Source: an uncultured Eubacteriales bacterium
Lineage (GTDB): Bacteria > Bacillota > Clostridia > Oscillospirales > Butyricicoccaceae
Length of the DNA stretch: 21,265 nucleotides
Reading direction: 5' to 3'
NCBI GenBank assembly: GCA_934630445.1
Contig: CAKTWY010000019.1
Location: forward strand, 1 to 21,265
Of this stretch, positions 7,138-15,127 are shown piece after piece. Made by a program: the position numbers and the translations under genes. A model generated the notes under the pieces. That model was given only the letters and a program-made list of their open reading frames with translations. It was not told where the DNA came from and did no database searches. Positions within the stretch are counted from its first letter, which is position 1, and each line of letters starts with the position of its first letter.

Positions 7138-7611
7138 GTGAAAGCAGTGTTACAGCGCGTAACCGGCGCGTGTGTTGCAATAGACGGCGAAACACAGGCA
7201 CAGATCGGGCAGGGCTTTCTGCTCCTGCTGGGCGTGCATGCGGACGATACGCAGGAAGACGCGGTTTATCTTGCGGACAAATGCACTGGGCTGCGCGTCT
7301 TTTCGGACGCGGAGGGTAAAATGAACCGAGCGCTCGCTGATATCGGCGGAGAGCTGCTTGTGGTGTCGAATTTCACCCTCTATGCCGACTGCAGCCATGG
7401 CAGGCGTCCGGGCTTTACAGACGCGGCCAGGCCTGAGGTTGCGATACCGCTCTACGAATTTTTTTGCGAGGAATGCAGGCGGCGCGGCGCGCCGGTCAAG
7501 ACCGGTGTTTTTGGCGCGGATATGCAGATCAGCCTCACAAACGACGGCCCGATTACCATCGTGATCGAATCGCAGGACAGGAAAACAAGTGCCAGGAGTG
7601 ATAAAAAATGA
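7138..7611 (+). CDS. dtd: D-aminoacyl-tRNA deacylase
   Basis: DTD hydrolyses D-aminoacyl-tRNAs and glycyl-tRNA(Ala), so it proofreads chirality in translation in the cytoplasm. The 157-residue length is normal. The active-site segment SNFTLYAD (77-84) followed by HGRRPGFTDAARPE matches the family SQxTL element, with Asn in place of the more common Gln. The Gly-Pro loop NDGPIT (135-140), which excludes L-amino acids, is intact. It starts with GTG at 7138, with AAAGGAG 10 bases upstream. Its stop overlaps the next ATG (ATGA), and relA-dtd adjacency is conserved in Firmicutes. Confidence 0.95.
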   Translation: MKAVLQRVTGACVAIDGETQAQIGQGFLLLLGVHADDTQEDAVYLADKCTGLRVFSDAEGKMNRALADIGGELLVVSNFTLYADCSHGRRPGFTDAARPEVAIPLYEFFCEECRRRGAPVKTGVFGADMQISLTNDGPITIVIESQDRKTSARSDKK

Positions 7612-8243
7612 AAGTCATTTCCATGCAGGTGGGGGCGATCGGCACCAACTGCTATCTCGTGAAGGATGAAACATCCGGACTTGGTTTTGTTGTTGACCCG
7701 GGCGACGAGGCGGAGCGTATCCTGTCCGCCGTTCAGACACAGAAGATGGATGTGCGCTATATTTTTCTAACGCACGCTCATTTTGATCATGTGCTTGCCG
7801 CGGCCGCGCTTCAGCGCGCGACAGGCGCGAACCTTGTCGTACACACGCTGGATGCGCCGAAACTGCGCACGGAAGCGATGACGGAATTCCGCAGTTTTCT
7901 GCGCGGCGGCTACGACGAGCCGCGGGCGGATATTCTCGTAAACGGCGGCGAGTGCTTTGATGTCGGAAGCATGAAAGCGAAATATCTTTACACACCTGGA
8001 CACACCAACGGTTCCTGCTGTATTCGCGTGGGCGATTGTCTGTTCAGCGGCGACACGCTTTTCCGTCTGGAATGCGGCAGGTGCGATTTGCCGACGGGTG
8101 ATTTTTCGCAGATGCTTGCGTCTTTGGCGGCTCTTGCCGCGATCGGAGAGGATCTGCGCGTCTATCCGGGGCACGACAGGGCCTCCACGCTTGCGTATGA
8201 GCGCGCGCATAACCCGTATATCAGGCAGGCGCTTGCGAGATGA
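7608..8243 (+). CDS. MBL-fold metallohydrolase (glyoxalase II-like)
   Basis: This is a 211-residue zinc-dependent hydrolase of the metallo-beta-lactamase fold. The signature THAHFDH (55-61) gives His56, His58, Asp60 and His61, and further ligands are expected in YTPGHTNGS, FSGDTLF and YPGHD. Related proteins are annotated as hydroxyacylglutathione hydrolase, but the short length lacks the full glyoxalase II C-terminal domain and the true substrate is unknown. It overlaps dtd upstream and hemZ downstream by 4 bases each (ATGA), so it is translated as part of the recJ-hemZ operon. The same dtd-MBL-hemZ order is common in Clostridia. Confidence 0.9.
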   Translation: MKVISMQVGAIGTNCYLVKDETSGLGFVVDPGDEAERILSAVQTQKMDVRYIFLTHAHFDHVLAAAALQRATGANLVVHTLDAPKLRTEAMTEFRSFLRGGYDEPRADILVNGGECFDVGSMKAKYLYTPGHTNGSCCIRVGDCLFSGDTLFRLECGRCDLPTGDFSQMLASLAALAAIGEDLRVYPGHDRASTLAYERAHNPYIRQALAR

Positions 8244-9724
8244 ATTATTTTCTGAAAAACCACACGTACAAAAACGCGGTGGAAGAGATCCTCATCACGC
8301 TTTTTCCGGAAGACCGGCCGCATCAGGTCATGACGGAAGGGGAGTTCTCGCTGCAGGAGGATTCGGTTTTGTCCTCGCTTGTGCTGAGCGGCGGCGCAGC
8401 GCATTCACGTGCGGTCATTTTCCGCGGCGGCATCAAAGCAGAGGGCAGGTGTACGCGAAGCCTTGCGGGAATACCGGCGCTCAAGCAGAAAAGCGTGGTG
8501 ACGTATGCCGTCAAAACGGCGATCTACCGCGCGGCGTGCAGGCTTTTGCCGGAAAAGCCTGCATGGGGCGCGATGACGGGCGTGCGGCCGGTCAAGGCGC
8601 TGCGTGAGCTGATGGGAACGCATCGCAGCGATGCGGCCGCCCTCAGTGCCTTTGCAAAAAAATACGACGTTTCACCGGAAAAGAGCAAGCTGGCATATGA
8701 GGCTGCGCTCGCGGCATCGAAGGCGGATCGTGTGACGGATCCGGCGGATTTCTGCCTTTATATCGGCATTCCGTTTTGTCCGACACGCTGCAGTTACTGT
8801 TCGTTTGTCAGCAATTCCGTGGAAAAGAGTGGCGCTCTGATCGAACCGTTTGTTGAAGCGCTCCTGCGCGAGATTACGTATACGGGGGAGCTGCTGCATT
8901 CGCTCGGGCGCAGGATCTGCGCCGTCTATTTCGGCGGCGGCACGCCGACGACGCTGTCCGCGGCGCAGCTTGACCGCATCATGACACAGATCGAGCGCTC
9001 GTTCGACCTCTCCGCGCTGCGGGAATATACAGTCGAGGCAGGCAGGCCTGACACCATCACGGCGGAAAAGCTGGACACGCTGTATGCGCACGGTGTGCGC
9101 AGGCTGAGCATCAACCCACAGACGATGAACGACGACGTCCTGAAGCGCATCGGCCGCAGCCATACTGCGGCGCAGGTGGTTTCCGCATATGAAATGGCGC
9201 GGAACCTGCCGTTCGATTCCATTAATATGGATCTGATCGTAGGGCTTCCTGGTGACAGCTTAAATAGCTTTACAGATACGATGAATCAGGTCATTTCCAT
9301 GCATCCGGAGAATATAACAGTCCATACGCTGGCAATCAAGCGCGGTTCGCGCATGCATGAGGACAGCGCATATGCTTTCGGCGGAAAGACGCTTGGGGAA
9401 ATGATCACTGTGGCCGGGCAGAAGCTGCGCGCTGCGGGGTATGGGCCGTATTATCTCTACCGGCAGAAATATATGCTCAGTTCTGCGGAGAACACCGGCT
9501 GGGCAAAGGCTGGGAAAGAGAGCCTTTACAACATCTATATCATGGAGGAGCTGCGCTCCATCCTCGCGCTCGGCGCGGGCGCGGCAACAAAACTTCTCGA
9601 GCCTTCGAGCGGAAGAATTGAACGGATTTTCAATCCCAAATACCCAAAGGAATATATTGAGAATATCGGCGCTATACTAACGCATAAAAATGATTTATCC
9701 GCTTTCGTAAGGGAAGGAGGCTGA
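8240..9724 (+). CDS. hemZ: Radical SAM protein HemZ (coproporphyrinogen dehydrogenase-like)
   Basis: This is a HemN/HemW-superfamily radical SAM enzyme of 494 residues. The cluster motif CPTRCSYCSF gives Cys180, Cys184 and Cys187 for the [4Fe-4S] cluster, and FGGGTPTTLS follows about 45 residues on as the SAM-binding glycine motif. The roughly 165 residues before the radical SAM domain are typical of the HemZ branch and absent from HemW. B. subtilis HemZ is described as an anaerobic coproporphyrinogen III dehydrogenase, but many anaerobes carry hemZ without a haem pathway, and no haem gene is present here. The start is coupled to the MBL gene by ATGA overlap. Confidence 0.9.
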   Translation: MNYFLKNHTYKNAVEEILITLFPEDRPHQVMTEGEFSLQEDSVLSSLVLSGGAAHSRAVIFRGGIKAEGRCTRSLAGIPALKQKSVVTYAVKTAIYRAACRLLPEKPAWGAMTGVRPVKALRELMGTHRSDAAALSAFAKKYDVSPEKSKLAYEAALAASKADRVTDPADFCLYIGIPFCPTRCSYCSFVSNSVEKSGALIEPFVEALLREITYTGELLHSLGRRICAVYFGGGTPTTLSAAQLDRIMTQIERSFDLSALREYTVEAGRPDTITAEKLDTLYAHGVRRLSINPQTMNDDVLKRIGRSHTAAQVVSAYEMARNLPFDSINMDLIVGLPGDSLNSFTDTMNQVISMHPENITVHTLAIKRGSRMHEDSAYAFGGKTLGEMITVAGQKLRAAGYGPYYLYRQKYMLSSAENTGWAKAGKESLYNIYIMEELRSILALGAGAATKLLEPSSGRIERIFNPKYPKEYIENIGAILTHKNDLSAFVREGG

Positions 9725-9727
9725 ACA

Positions 9728-10669
9728 ATGTACCAAATCAATTTGAATAAGATCAATGATCTTGCCAGGAATGATCCGCGCGCGCTCATTGCGATGGGAG
9801 AGGCGGAATATGCCGAAAAAATTACGGCGGCGGCGATGTTCATCCGTGCAAATGCGGATCGGAAACCCATCGTTCTCTTATCCGGGCCCTCGGGTTCCGG
9901 CAAGACGACGACGTCAAAGCTGCTGCAGCGGAGGTTGCATCAGCTCGGCATCAATACGCATACGATCTCTATGGACGATTATTTCACCACGCGCACGGAA
10001 GAAAATTCACCGCGCGACGAGGATGGAAAGATCGACCTTGAATCGCCGCTGTGCCTTGATATTCCGCTTTTCAAGGCGCATTTGACGGCGCTTTCGGAAG
10101 GGCAGGAGGTAAAGATTCCGTCGTTTGATTTCCCTAATCAGTGCCGCAGCGATGAAGTGCACCCGCTGCAGGTAGGGAAGGATGAAGTCGCCATCATCGA
10201 GGGGATCCATGCTCTGAATGATATGGTAACGGGAGACGTCTCGATGCGCGCGACCAAGCTTTATGTCAGTGTCGCATCCGCGCTGTATGAGGAGAACCGC
10301 GAGGTTTTCGGATCGAAAAGTTTCCGCTTTCTGCGACGGTCCGAGCGTGATAAAAATTTCCGCAATACCCCGGTGGCCGCGACGCTCGAACAGTGGATCA
10401 GCGTCCGCCGCGGTGAGCGCAAATATATCAAGCCCTTTAAGGTGAACGCTGATATCGCCATCGACAGCGCAATTGACTATGAGGTGAATGCGATGCTCCC
10501 CACGCTTGAAGGGGAAATCAAACGTCTCGACCCGCAGGCGATGGAGCGGGCGAGCCTGTCGCAGCTTTACGATTGCCTGGATAAGATCGTACCGGTTGAT
10601 ACGGCGCTTATTCCGCCGGAGTCGCTTTTGCGGGAGTTCCTTGGCGGCAGTACGGTCCTGGGCAACTGA
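9728..10669 (+). CDS. Nucleoside (uridine-type) kinase
   Basis: This P-loop kinase of the uridine kinase/phosphoribulokinase family probably phosphorylates a nucleoside such as uridine or cytidine with ATP/GTP. Walker A is GPSGSGKTT (53-61). The segment SMDDYF about 30 residues later is the family's catalytic Asp region, and EGIHALN is the Walker B-like strand end. At 313 residues it is longer than classical Udk (about 210), with an extra 50-residue N-terminus and an extended C-terminus, resembling the clostridial 'nucleoside kinase' group. The ATG has an excellent AAGGAGG site, 3 bases after the hemZ stop, so it is probably co-transcribed with it. Confidence 0.87.
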   Translation: MYQINLNKINDLARNDPRALIAMGEAEYAEKITAAAMFIRANADRKPIVLLSGPSGSGKTTTSKLLQRRLHQLGINTHTISMDDYFTTRTEENSPRDEDGKIDLESPLCLDIPLFKAHLTALSEGQEVKIPSFDFPNQCRSDEVHPLQVGKDEVAIIEGIHALNDMVTGDVSMRATKLYVSVASALYEENREVFGSKSFRFLRRSERDKNFRNTPVAATLEQWISVRRGERKYIKPFKVNADIAIDSAIDYEVNAMLPTLEGEIKRLDPQAMERASLSQLYDCLDKIVPVDTALIPPESLLREFLGGSTVLGN

Positions 10670-10685
10670 ATGCGCCGAACAAAAA

Positions 10686-10730
10686 GCAGATCCTTTGCTG
10701 TTTGACCGATGGGCGGAAAGAGAGATCTGC
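10686..10730 (+). terminator. Possible hairpin downstream of the nucleoside kinase
   Basis: GCAGATC (10686-10692) and GATCTGC (10724-10730) form the arms of a long stem-loop, supported by a nearby CTTT/AAAG pair. Only AATTT follows, so termination would be weak at best. Confidence 0.3.
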
Positions 10731-10756
10731 AATTTGCGCGCCCATAGAATTGAGCA

Positions 10757-10785
10757 TTGCGGTTGCAGCTGTGCGGTGATATAAT
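10757..10785 (+). promoter_or_regulatory. Sigma-A promoter for the zinc-ribbon gene
   Basis: TTGCGG (10757-10762), a 17-base spacer and TATAAT (10780-10785) are followed about 40 bases later by the gene's ATG with a TAAGGAGG site. Confidence 0.65.
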
Positions 10786-10825
10786 AGGCTGAGCCCAATA
10801 GGAGATAAACTAAGGAGGTACGGAT

Positions 10826-11224
10826 ATGGACCCGAAGGTAAGAGAGATATTTGAAAAGGTAAAGGTCGGCGCATCAATGGCTGTCGAGGCGGCGGGCAAA
10901 GCGGCCGATGCGGCAGGTAAGGCCGCAGAGGGCGTCGTCGAGACGACAAAGCTGAACCTCCAGATTTTTGATTTGAATACGGAGATTGAGCTTCTCTATA
11001 AGGAAATCGGCAAACTCGTGTATGCCACCCACAACGGCGAGGATGTGACGGCGGAAGAGGTCGACGAAAAGCTGTCGCTCATCGATGAAAAGCTTGCGCA
11101 GATCAAGGCAATGAAGGAAAAAATGGCAGAAAAGAAGGCGGATGTCAAATGCCCTGTCTGCGGCAGGAACTGCGACAAGGACGATGTTTACTGCCGTTTC
11201 TGCGGTACGCGTTTCGGCGAATAA
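10826..11224 (+). CDS. Small coiled-coil/zinc-ribbon protein of unknown function
   Basis: This 132-residue soluble protein has no named function that I can support. Residues 17-38 are Ala-rich with a short tandem repeat (AAGKAAD, AAGKAAE), likely an amphipathic helix. Residues 45-105 are charged and helical (DLNTEIELLYKEIGKLVYA and a Lys/Glu-rich stretch), likely coiled coil. The C-terminus is a zinc ribbon with Cys109, Cys112, Cys123 and Cys126 (CPVC ... CRFC). This layout resembles the many clostridial 'zinc ribbon domain' proteins with a YtxH- or PspA-like helical front. It is monocistronic: it has its own promoter, a strong TAAGGAGG site and a terminator downstream. Confidence 0.85.
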   Translation: MDPKVREIFEKVKVGASMAVEAAGKAADAAGKAAEGVVETTKLNLQIFDLNTEIELLYKEIGKLVYATHNGEDVTAEEVDEKLSLIDEKLAQIKAMKEKMAEKKADVKCPVCGRNCDKDDVYCRFCGTRFGE

Positions 11225-11303
11225 TTGGGTTTTACGGCGAGGCCGGGCGCATTGGCGCAGCCTGTTGCTGCCTGCTCCGGTGCGGCTGCCGCGGTAGTTT
11301 CGG

Positions 11304-11334
11304 GCGCAGGAACGGTTCGTTCCTGCGCTCTTTT
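11304..11334 (+). terminator. Intrinsic terminator after the zinc-ribbon gene
   Basis: GCGCAGGAACG (11304-11314) and CGTTCCTGCGC (11318-11328) form a perfect 11-bp stem with a 3-base loop, followed by TCTTTT. Confidence 0.8.
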
Positions 11335-11392
11335 GAGCGCGCGGGGCTTTCATCGCAGGGTGATTTGCCGCATGCGTGCAGGCAGCGTCATA

Positions 11393-11421
11393 TTGCTGTT
11401 TGGCTGGAATATAGGTATACA
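11393..11421 (+). promoter_or_regulatory. Candidate promoter for the yabM-like gene
   Basis: TTGCTG (11393-11398), a 17-base spacer and TATACA (11416-11421) give a moderate sigma-A match. A TCATATT just upstream resembles a sigma-E -35 but lacks a good -10 at the right distance. Confidence 0.4.
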
Positions 11422-11465
11422 TATATGGCGATGTTCCATATAATCCGCTTGAAGGGCGTGTTAGT

Positions 11466-13064
11466 GTGACCAAAAAAAGTGCAAAACAGAGCTTTCTTGA
11501 AGGGGCGGTTGTCCTCATTATTGCCAATGCTCTGGTAAAAATCATCGGCGCCGTTTTCAAGCTTCCGCTTACAAACCTGATTGGCAAAGACGGCATCAGC
11601 ATTTTCAGTCAGGCGTATAATATCTATTCCGCACTGTTTATCTTATCCACGGCCGGCCTTCCTGTGGCGGTTTCCAAAATGGTTGCGGAGGCAAATGCGC
11701 TGGGGAGACCGGCGGAGGTCAAAAAGATCGTCCGCACAGCGTTCCTGATCTTTACTTTTATCGGAGCGGCGTGCTCGCTGGTGCTCATCTTCGGCGCGCA
11801 TACATTCGCGCAGATGGTGGGCGACGAGATGGCGTATTTTTCAATGGTCTGTATCGGGCCCGCGCTTTTTTTTGTTGCGGTGATGTCGACCATCAGAGGA
11901 TATTTTCAGGGTATGTCGAACATGGTGCCGACCGCTATTTCACAGGTGATTGAGGCGCTGTTCAAGCTGATCGCCGGCTCGCTGTTTGCGTATGTGCTGA
12001 TGCGCCGCGGGTACGGCGTTGAGATCGCCGCCGCCGGCGCGATCGCAGGCGTCACGATCGGCACCGTTTTCGGCGCGCTGTATCTTGTAATCAAATTGAT
12101 CCGCTCGCCGCTGCGTTTTCCTATCCGTGCATCAAGCCTGGAAACCAGCAGCAATTCCAGCATTCTTACCAGACTGATAAAAATTTCGATCCCAATCACG
12201 ATCGGCGCTTCGGTGCTGAGTGTGACGAACCTGATCGATATGTTTCTGGTCATGAACCGTCTGCAGGATGCGGGGTTCAGTGTAAAGGCCGCGCGCGGCC
12301 TTTACGGAGCGTACAATATGGCGCTGAACCTGTTTAACGTGCCGCAAGCGCTGATAGTAGCAATTTCCATCTCTATTATCCCGGCGATCGCGTCGGCGTT
12401 TGTACGCCGTGATTTCCATACGACGCAGCGTACAATGGAATCGGCGCTTCGTATTACGGCGCTTTTGGCGCTTCCGTGCGCGGCGGGACTTGCAATTTTG
12501 GCGGAGCCGATTTTGAAATTTCTCTACTACAAGCAGCTGGAGGACGCTGCACTCGCTGCGCCGCTGCTCACGCTTCTCGGCGGGGCGGTGCTGTTTGTGG
12601 CGCTTGTGTCCATCACCAATTCGCTTCTGCAGTCGCTTGGAAAGGTGAATATTCCCGTGGCGACCATGCTCGCCGGCGGCGCGGTGAAACTTGTGACAAA
12701 CTACCTGCTGGTAGGGGATTATGATACGATTATTCACGGCGCGCCGATTGGAACGACGCTCTGCTACGGCACGATTGCAGTATTGAATCTGATGGCCATT
12801 GTCAAAACGACGGGGGTTAAGCTCCCGCTTGGCCGTATCTTCTTAAAACCGCTCGCAGCTACTGCGGCGATGGGTGTCTGCGCCTGGTTTTTGTATCCGG
12901 CGCTCGGGTCTTTTATGGGCCGGACGGGCGCGCTTCTGGTGACAATTGCGGGTTGCGTAGCAGTGTACGGTATGGCGCTTGTGCTGGTCAAAGCCATCAC
13001 ATATGACGATGTGCGCTTTCTGCCGAAAGGGGAAAAAATCGCGCGTATTCTTCGCATCAAATAA
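11466..13064 (+). CDS. yabM: Polysaccharide flippase family membrane protein (YabM/SpoVB-like)
   Basis: This 532-residue integral membrane protein of the MOP exporter superfamily (SpoVB/MurJ/RfbX group) probably flips lipid-linked glycan precursors across the membrane. About 14 hydrophobic segments are expected; the first (LEGAVVLIIANALVKIIGAVFKLPL area) has the family's N-terminal pattern, and the GxYNxxLNLFNVPQALIVAISxSIIP stretch in the middle is characteristic. Its place directly before mazG, yabO, yabP and yabQ matches B. subtilis yabM rather than spoVB, which supports the symbol, although the two are close paralogues. It starts with GTG at 11466 behind a weak GAAGGG; no better start is seen. 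No clean terminator follows. Confidence 0.88.
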   Translation: MTKKSAKQSFLEGAVVLIIANALVKIIGAVFKLPLTNLIGKDGISIFSQAYNIYSALFILSTAGLPVAVSKMVAEANALGRPAEVKKIVRTAFLIFTFIGAACSLVLIFGAHTFAQMVGDEMAYFSMVCIGPALFFVAVMSTIRGYFQGMSNMVPTAISQVIEALFKLIAGSLFAYVLMRRGYGVEIAAAGAIAGVTIGTVFGALYLVIKLIRSPLRFPIRASSLETSSNSSILTRLIKISIPITIGASVLSVTNLIDMFLVMNRLQDAGFSVKAARGLYGAYNMALNLFNVPQALIVAISISIIPAIASAFVRRDFHTTQRTMESALRITALLALPCAAGLAILAEPILKFLYYKQLEDAALAAPLLTLLGGAVLFVALVSITNSLLQSLGKVNIPVATMLAGGAVKLVTNYLLVGDYDTIIHGAPIGTTLCYGTIAVLNLMAIVKTTGVKLPLGRIFLKPLAATAAMGVCAWFLYPALGSFMGRTGALLVTIAGCVAVYGMALVLVKAITYDDVRFLPKGEKIARILRIK

Positions 13065-13219
13065 CATGCGGAAAGTATGATTGCTCCGTGCAGTGTCGAC
13101 CCGCATGCGCGGCGGCTGCCGGCGGGGCAGAGCGCGCAAATAAAAATCACCGCTTTTATGAAATAAAACGGCATTTGGTCGTGAATTATAAATAATTTAC
13201 TTGCAAAGGACGAAAAATT

Positions 13220-14011
13220 ATGATAAATTTTACAAGTAAAGCTTCGTATCGCTTTGATGATTTGGTTGAGATCGTGCGCCTTCTTCGCTCACCAGGCGGC
13301 TGCCCGTGGGACAGGGAGCAGACGCATGCTTCCATCAGAAGGAATTTTATCGAGGAGACATATGAGGCATGCGAAGCGATCGACCTTGACGACAAGCGGC
13401 TTTTGTGCGAGGAACTTGGCGACGTGATGCTTCAGGTTGTCTTTCACGCTGAGGTGGAGGCGGAAAAAGGCGGCTTTACGATCGACGACGTGGCAGACGG
13501 CATCTGCAAGAAGCTGATCCTGCGCCATCCGCATATTTTCGGCGAAGTTCGCGTGCATGATTCGCAGGAAGTGCTCAAAAACTGGGATGAGATCAAAAAG
13601 GTTGAAAAGGGCCAGCGCACCGTGACAGATACGCTGGAGAGCGTGGCAAAAAGCCTTCCGTCACTGATCCGCGCGCAGAAGGTACAGGCCAAAGCAGCTA
13701 AGTGCGGCTTTGACTGGCACGATGCAGGCGGTGCGTATGATAAGGTGGCAGAGGAACTGGAAGAACTGAAAGCTGCGCCTGCTGAGAAGCAGGAAGAGGA
13801 ATTGGGCGACCTTTTGTTTTCGGTCGTCAATGTCAGCCGCTTTCTCAAAATCGATCCAGAGCGTGCGTGTGAGCGCACGTGCAACAAGTTTATCGCACGT
13901 TTTTCCAAAATGGAAGCGCTCGCGTGCGGGCGCGGAATGCGCCTGGAGGATATGACCCTCGAACAGATGGACGAGCTTTGGAACGAGGTCAAGGCGCAGG
14001 AAGTAAAATAA
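13220..14011 (+). CDS. mazG: Nucleoside triphosphate pyrophosphohydrolase MazG (YabN C-terminal type)
   Basis: MazG hydrolyses nucleoside triphosphates to monophosphates and pyrophosphate, and so cleans damaged nucleotides from the pool. The 263-residue protein carries two MazG repeats. The first has GGCPWDREQTH at its start and the metal-binding Glu/Asp set EETYE (45-49) with EELGD (64-68). The second has EELEELK and EEELGDLLFSVVNVSRF near residue 180-215. B. subtilis YabN has an extra N-terminal tetrapyrrole-methylase domain that is absent here. ATG 13220 is preceded by AAAGGA. It is followed by the HU gene 61 bases on. Confidence 0.95.
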   Translation: MINFTSKASYRFDDLVEIVRLLRSPGGCPWDREQTHASIRRNFIEETYEACEAIDLDDKRLLCEELGDVMLQVVFHAEVEAEKGGFTIDDVADGICKKLILRHPHIFGEVRVHDSQEVLKNWDEIKKVEKGQRTVTDTLESVAKSLPSLIRAQKVQAKAAKCGFDWHDAGGAYDKVAEELEELKAAPAEKQEEELGDLLFSVVNVSRFLKIDPERACERTCNKFIARFSKMEALACGRGMRLEDMTLEQMDELWNEVKAQEVK

Positions 14012-14072
14012 GGTTATATTCCGGATCAGCCGGATGTACAAAGATTTGATGTAAATTAGAGGAGGAGCATCC

Positions 14073-14348
14073 ATGAACAAAACCGAACTGATTGCGGCAG
14101 TCGCCGAGAAATCCGGCCTTTCCAAAAAAGATTCCGAAAAGGCGCTGGCAGCTACGTTTGAAGCCATCACCGAGAGCCTGAAGGAAGGCGATAAGGTGCA
14201 GGTCATCGGCTTCGGCTCGTTTGAGGTTAAGAACAGAGCGGCACGCCTGGGCCGTAATCCGAAGACGAAAGAGCCGATGCAGATCGCAGCGTCGAAAAGC
14301 GCCGTCTTTAAGCCCGGAAAGGCCTTGAAGGACGAGATTTCCAAGTAA
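14073..14348 (+). CDS. hup: HU family DNA-binding protein
   Basis: HU is a small nucleoid protein that binds and bends DNA as a dimer. The 91-residue length is typical. The N-terminal helices (MNKTELIAAVAEKSGLSKKDSEKAL) and the core GFGSFEVKNRAARLGRNP with the arm-tip proline near RNPKT are intact, and the C-terminal FKPGKALKDEI is canonical. A very strong GAGGAGG site lies 8 bases before the ATG, fitting an abundant protein. It is placed between mazG and yabO, as in several Clostridia but not in B. subtilis, and has its own terminator. Confidence 0.96.
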   Translation: MNKTELIAAVAEKSGLSKKDSEKALAATFEAITESLKEGDKVQVIGFGSFEVKNRAARLGRNPKTKEPMQIAASKSAVFKPGKALKDEISK

Positions 14349-14353
14349 ATCAC

Positions 14354-14406
14354 AAGAGGGCAGCTGCGATACGGACAAGCGTCCGAAGCGGCGCCCTCTT
14401 TCCTTT
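14354..14406 (+). terminator. Intrinsic terminator after the HU gene
   Basis: AAGAGGGC (14354-14361) pairs with GCCCTCTT (14393-14400), with further pairing inside, and is followed by TCCTTTC. The stem includes A/T-rich flanks that extend into the T-tract. Confidence 0.7.
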
Positions 14407-14480
14407 CATATGGATGCAGGTGCGGTACGCCGTTGAAAAAATGCAGAAAAGCGGAGAACAGAAAGGATTTTGGTACATTT

Positions 14481-14723
14481 ATGCGGCTTGATAAATATTT
14501 GAAAGTGACAAGGCTCATAAAACGCCGTACGGTTGCGAACGATGCGTGCGATAATGAAAAGATTTGTGTAAACGGCAGACAGGCCAAAGCGTCCTACCAG
14601 GTGAAGGTTGGAGACGTCATTGAGATCACCCTTGGCCAGCGTACCATGCGTGTTGAGGTGGTCGAGGTTGCAGAGCATGCGACCAAAAACGATGCGCCGG
14701 CGATGTATCGGGAGCTTGGCTGA
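14481..14723 (+). CDS. yabO: S4-domain RNA-binding protein RqcP (YabO)
   Basis: RqcP/YabO is an Hsp15-like S4-domain protein that binds the obstructed 50S subunit and helps RqcH add alanine tails in ribosome quality control. The 80-residue product starts MRLDKYLKVTRLIKRRT, which matches the family N-terminus, and has the S4 core with VNGRQAKASYQVKVGD and a C-terminal NDAPAMYREL as in B. subtilis YabO. I chose ATG 14481 by this match; an in-frame upstream ATG (14433) would add 16 residues not seen in the family. AAAGGA lies 13 bases before the chosen start. Confidence 0.92.
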   Translation: MRLDKYLKVTRLIKRRTVANDACDNEKICVNGRQAKASYQVKVGDVIEITLGQRTMRVEVVEVAEHATKNDAPAMYRELG

Positions 14724-14769
14724 GACCGGCTTTGGTGGAAAATGCGCGCGGCTTCTTTTGGCGGTTTCG

Positions 14770-14799
14770 TAATATTTCCTTCCCTGTGTAATATACATG
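14770..14799 (+). promoter_or_regulatory. Candidate sigma-E promoter for yabP-yabQ
   Basis: TAATATT (14770-14776) fits the sigma-E -35 consensus kmATATT fully. After 15 bases TATACATG (14792-14799) keeps the ATACA core of the -10. This is consistent with yabP and yabQ being mother-cell sporulation genes in B. subtilis. Confidence 0.5.
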
Positions 14800-14835
14800 A
14801 ATAGAAACGATGTCACGAAGCGGGGGAGGATCTGT

Positions 14836-15126
14836 ATGACAAATGAAAAAGACCGCGCAGCGGTCGAAATGCCACATTCCGTCACAATCGACGACAGAGA
14901 GCGGATGACGGTGACCGGGGTTACGGAGGTGCTGAGCTTTGACGAGCAGCTCGTCGTGCTGGAAACAGCAAATGAACAGCTGACCGTTCAGGGCAGTGAC
15001 ATGCATATTGAGAAGCTGAACCTGGATAACGGGGAGCTTTCACTTTCGGGCACAATCGCGGCCATTGAATACAGTGACGGCGTATCCGCGCGCAGAGCAG
15101 GGCTTTGGTCACGCCTGTTCGGCTGA
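14836..15126 (+). CDS. yabP: Sporulation protein YabP
   Basis: YabP is a small sporulation protein conserved in endospore formers, made in the mother cell; its molecular role is not well defined. The 96-residue product has the family core: an HSVTIDDRERMTVTGV start, VLSFDEQLVVLET and a GSDMHIEKLNLDNGELSLSG segment, ending in a short basic tail (LWSRLFG). ATG 14836 is chosen because GGGGAGG lies 8 bases upstream; the in-frame ATG at 14797 has no site and overlaps the promoter -10. The next gene begins one base after the stop. Confidence 0.9.
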   Translation: MTNEKDRAAVEMPHSVTIDDRERMTVTGVTEVLSFDEQLVVLETANEQLTVQGSDMHIEKLNLDNGELSLSGTIAAIEYSDGVSARRAGLWSRLFG

Positions 15127-15127
15127 T

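Noticed and set aside
13065..13219. Promoter or terminator between yabM and mazG
   Set aside because: The gap has GC-rich partial repeats and an AT-rich stretch before the mazG start, but no -35/-10 pair with correct spacing and no stem followed by a T-tract.
13661..14587. 308-codon - strand frame across mazG, HU and yabO
   Set aside because: It spans three well-supported + strand genes and the HU terminator; composition is typical of an antisense frame.
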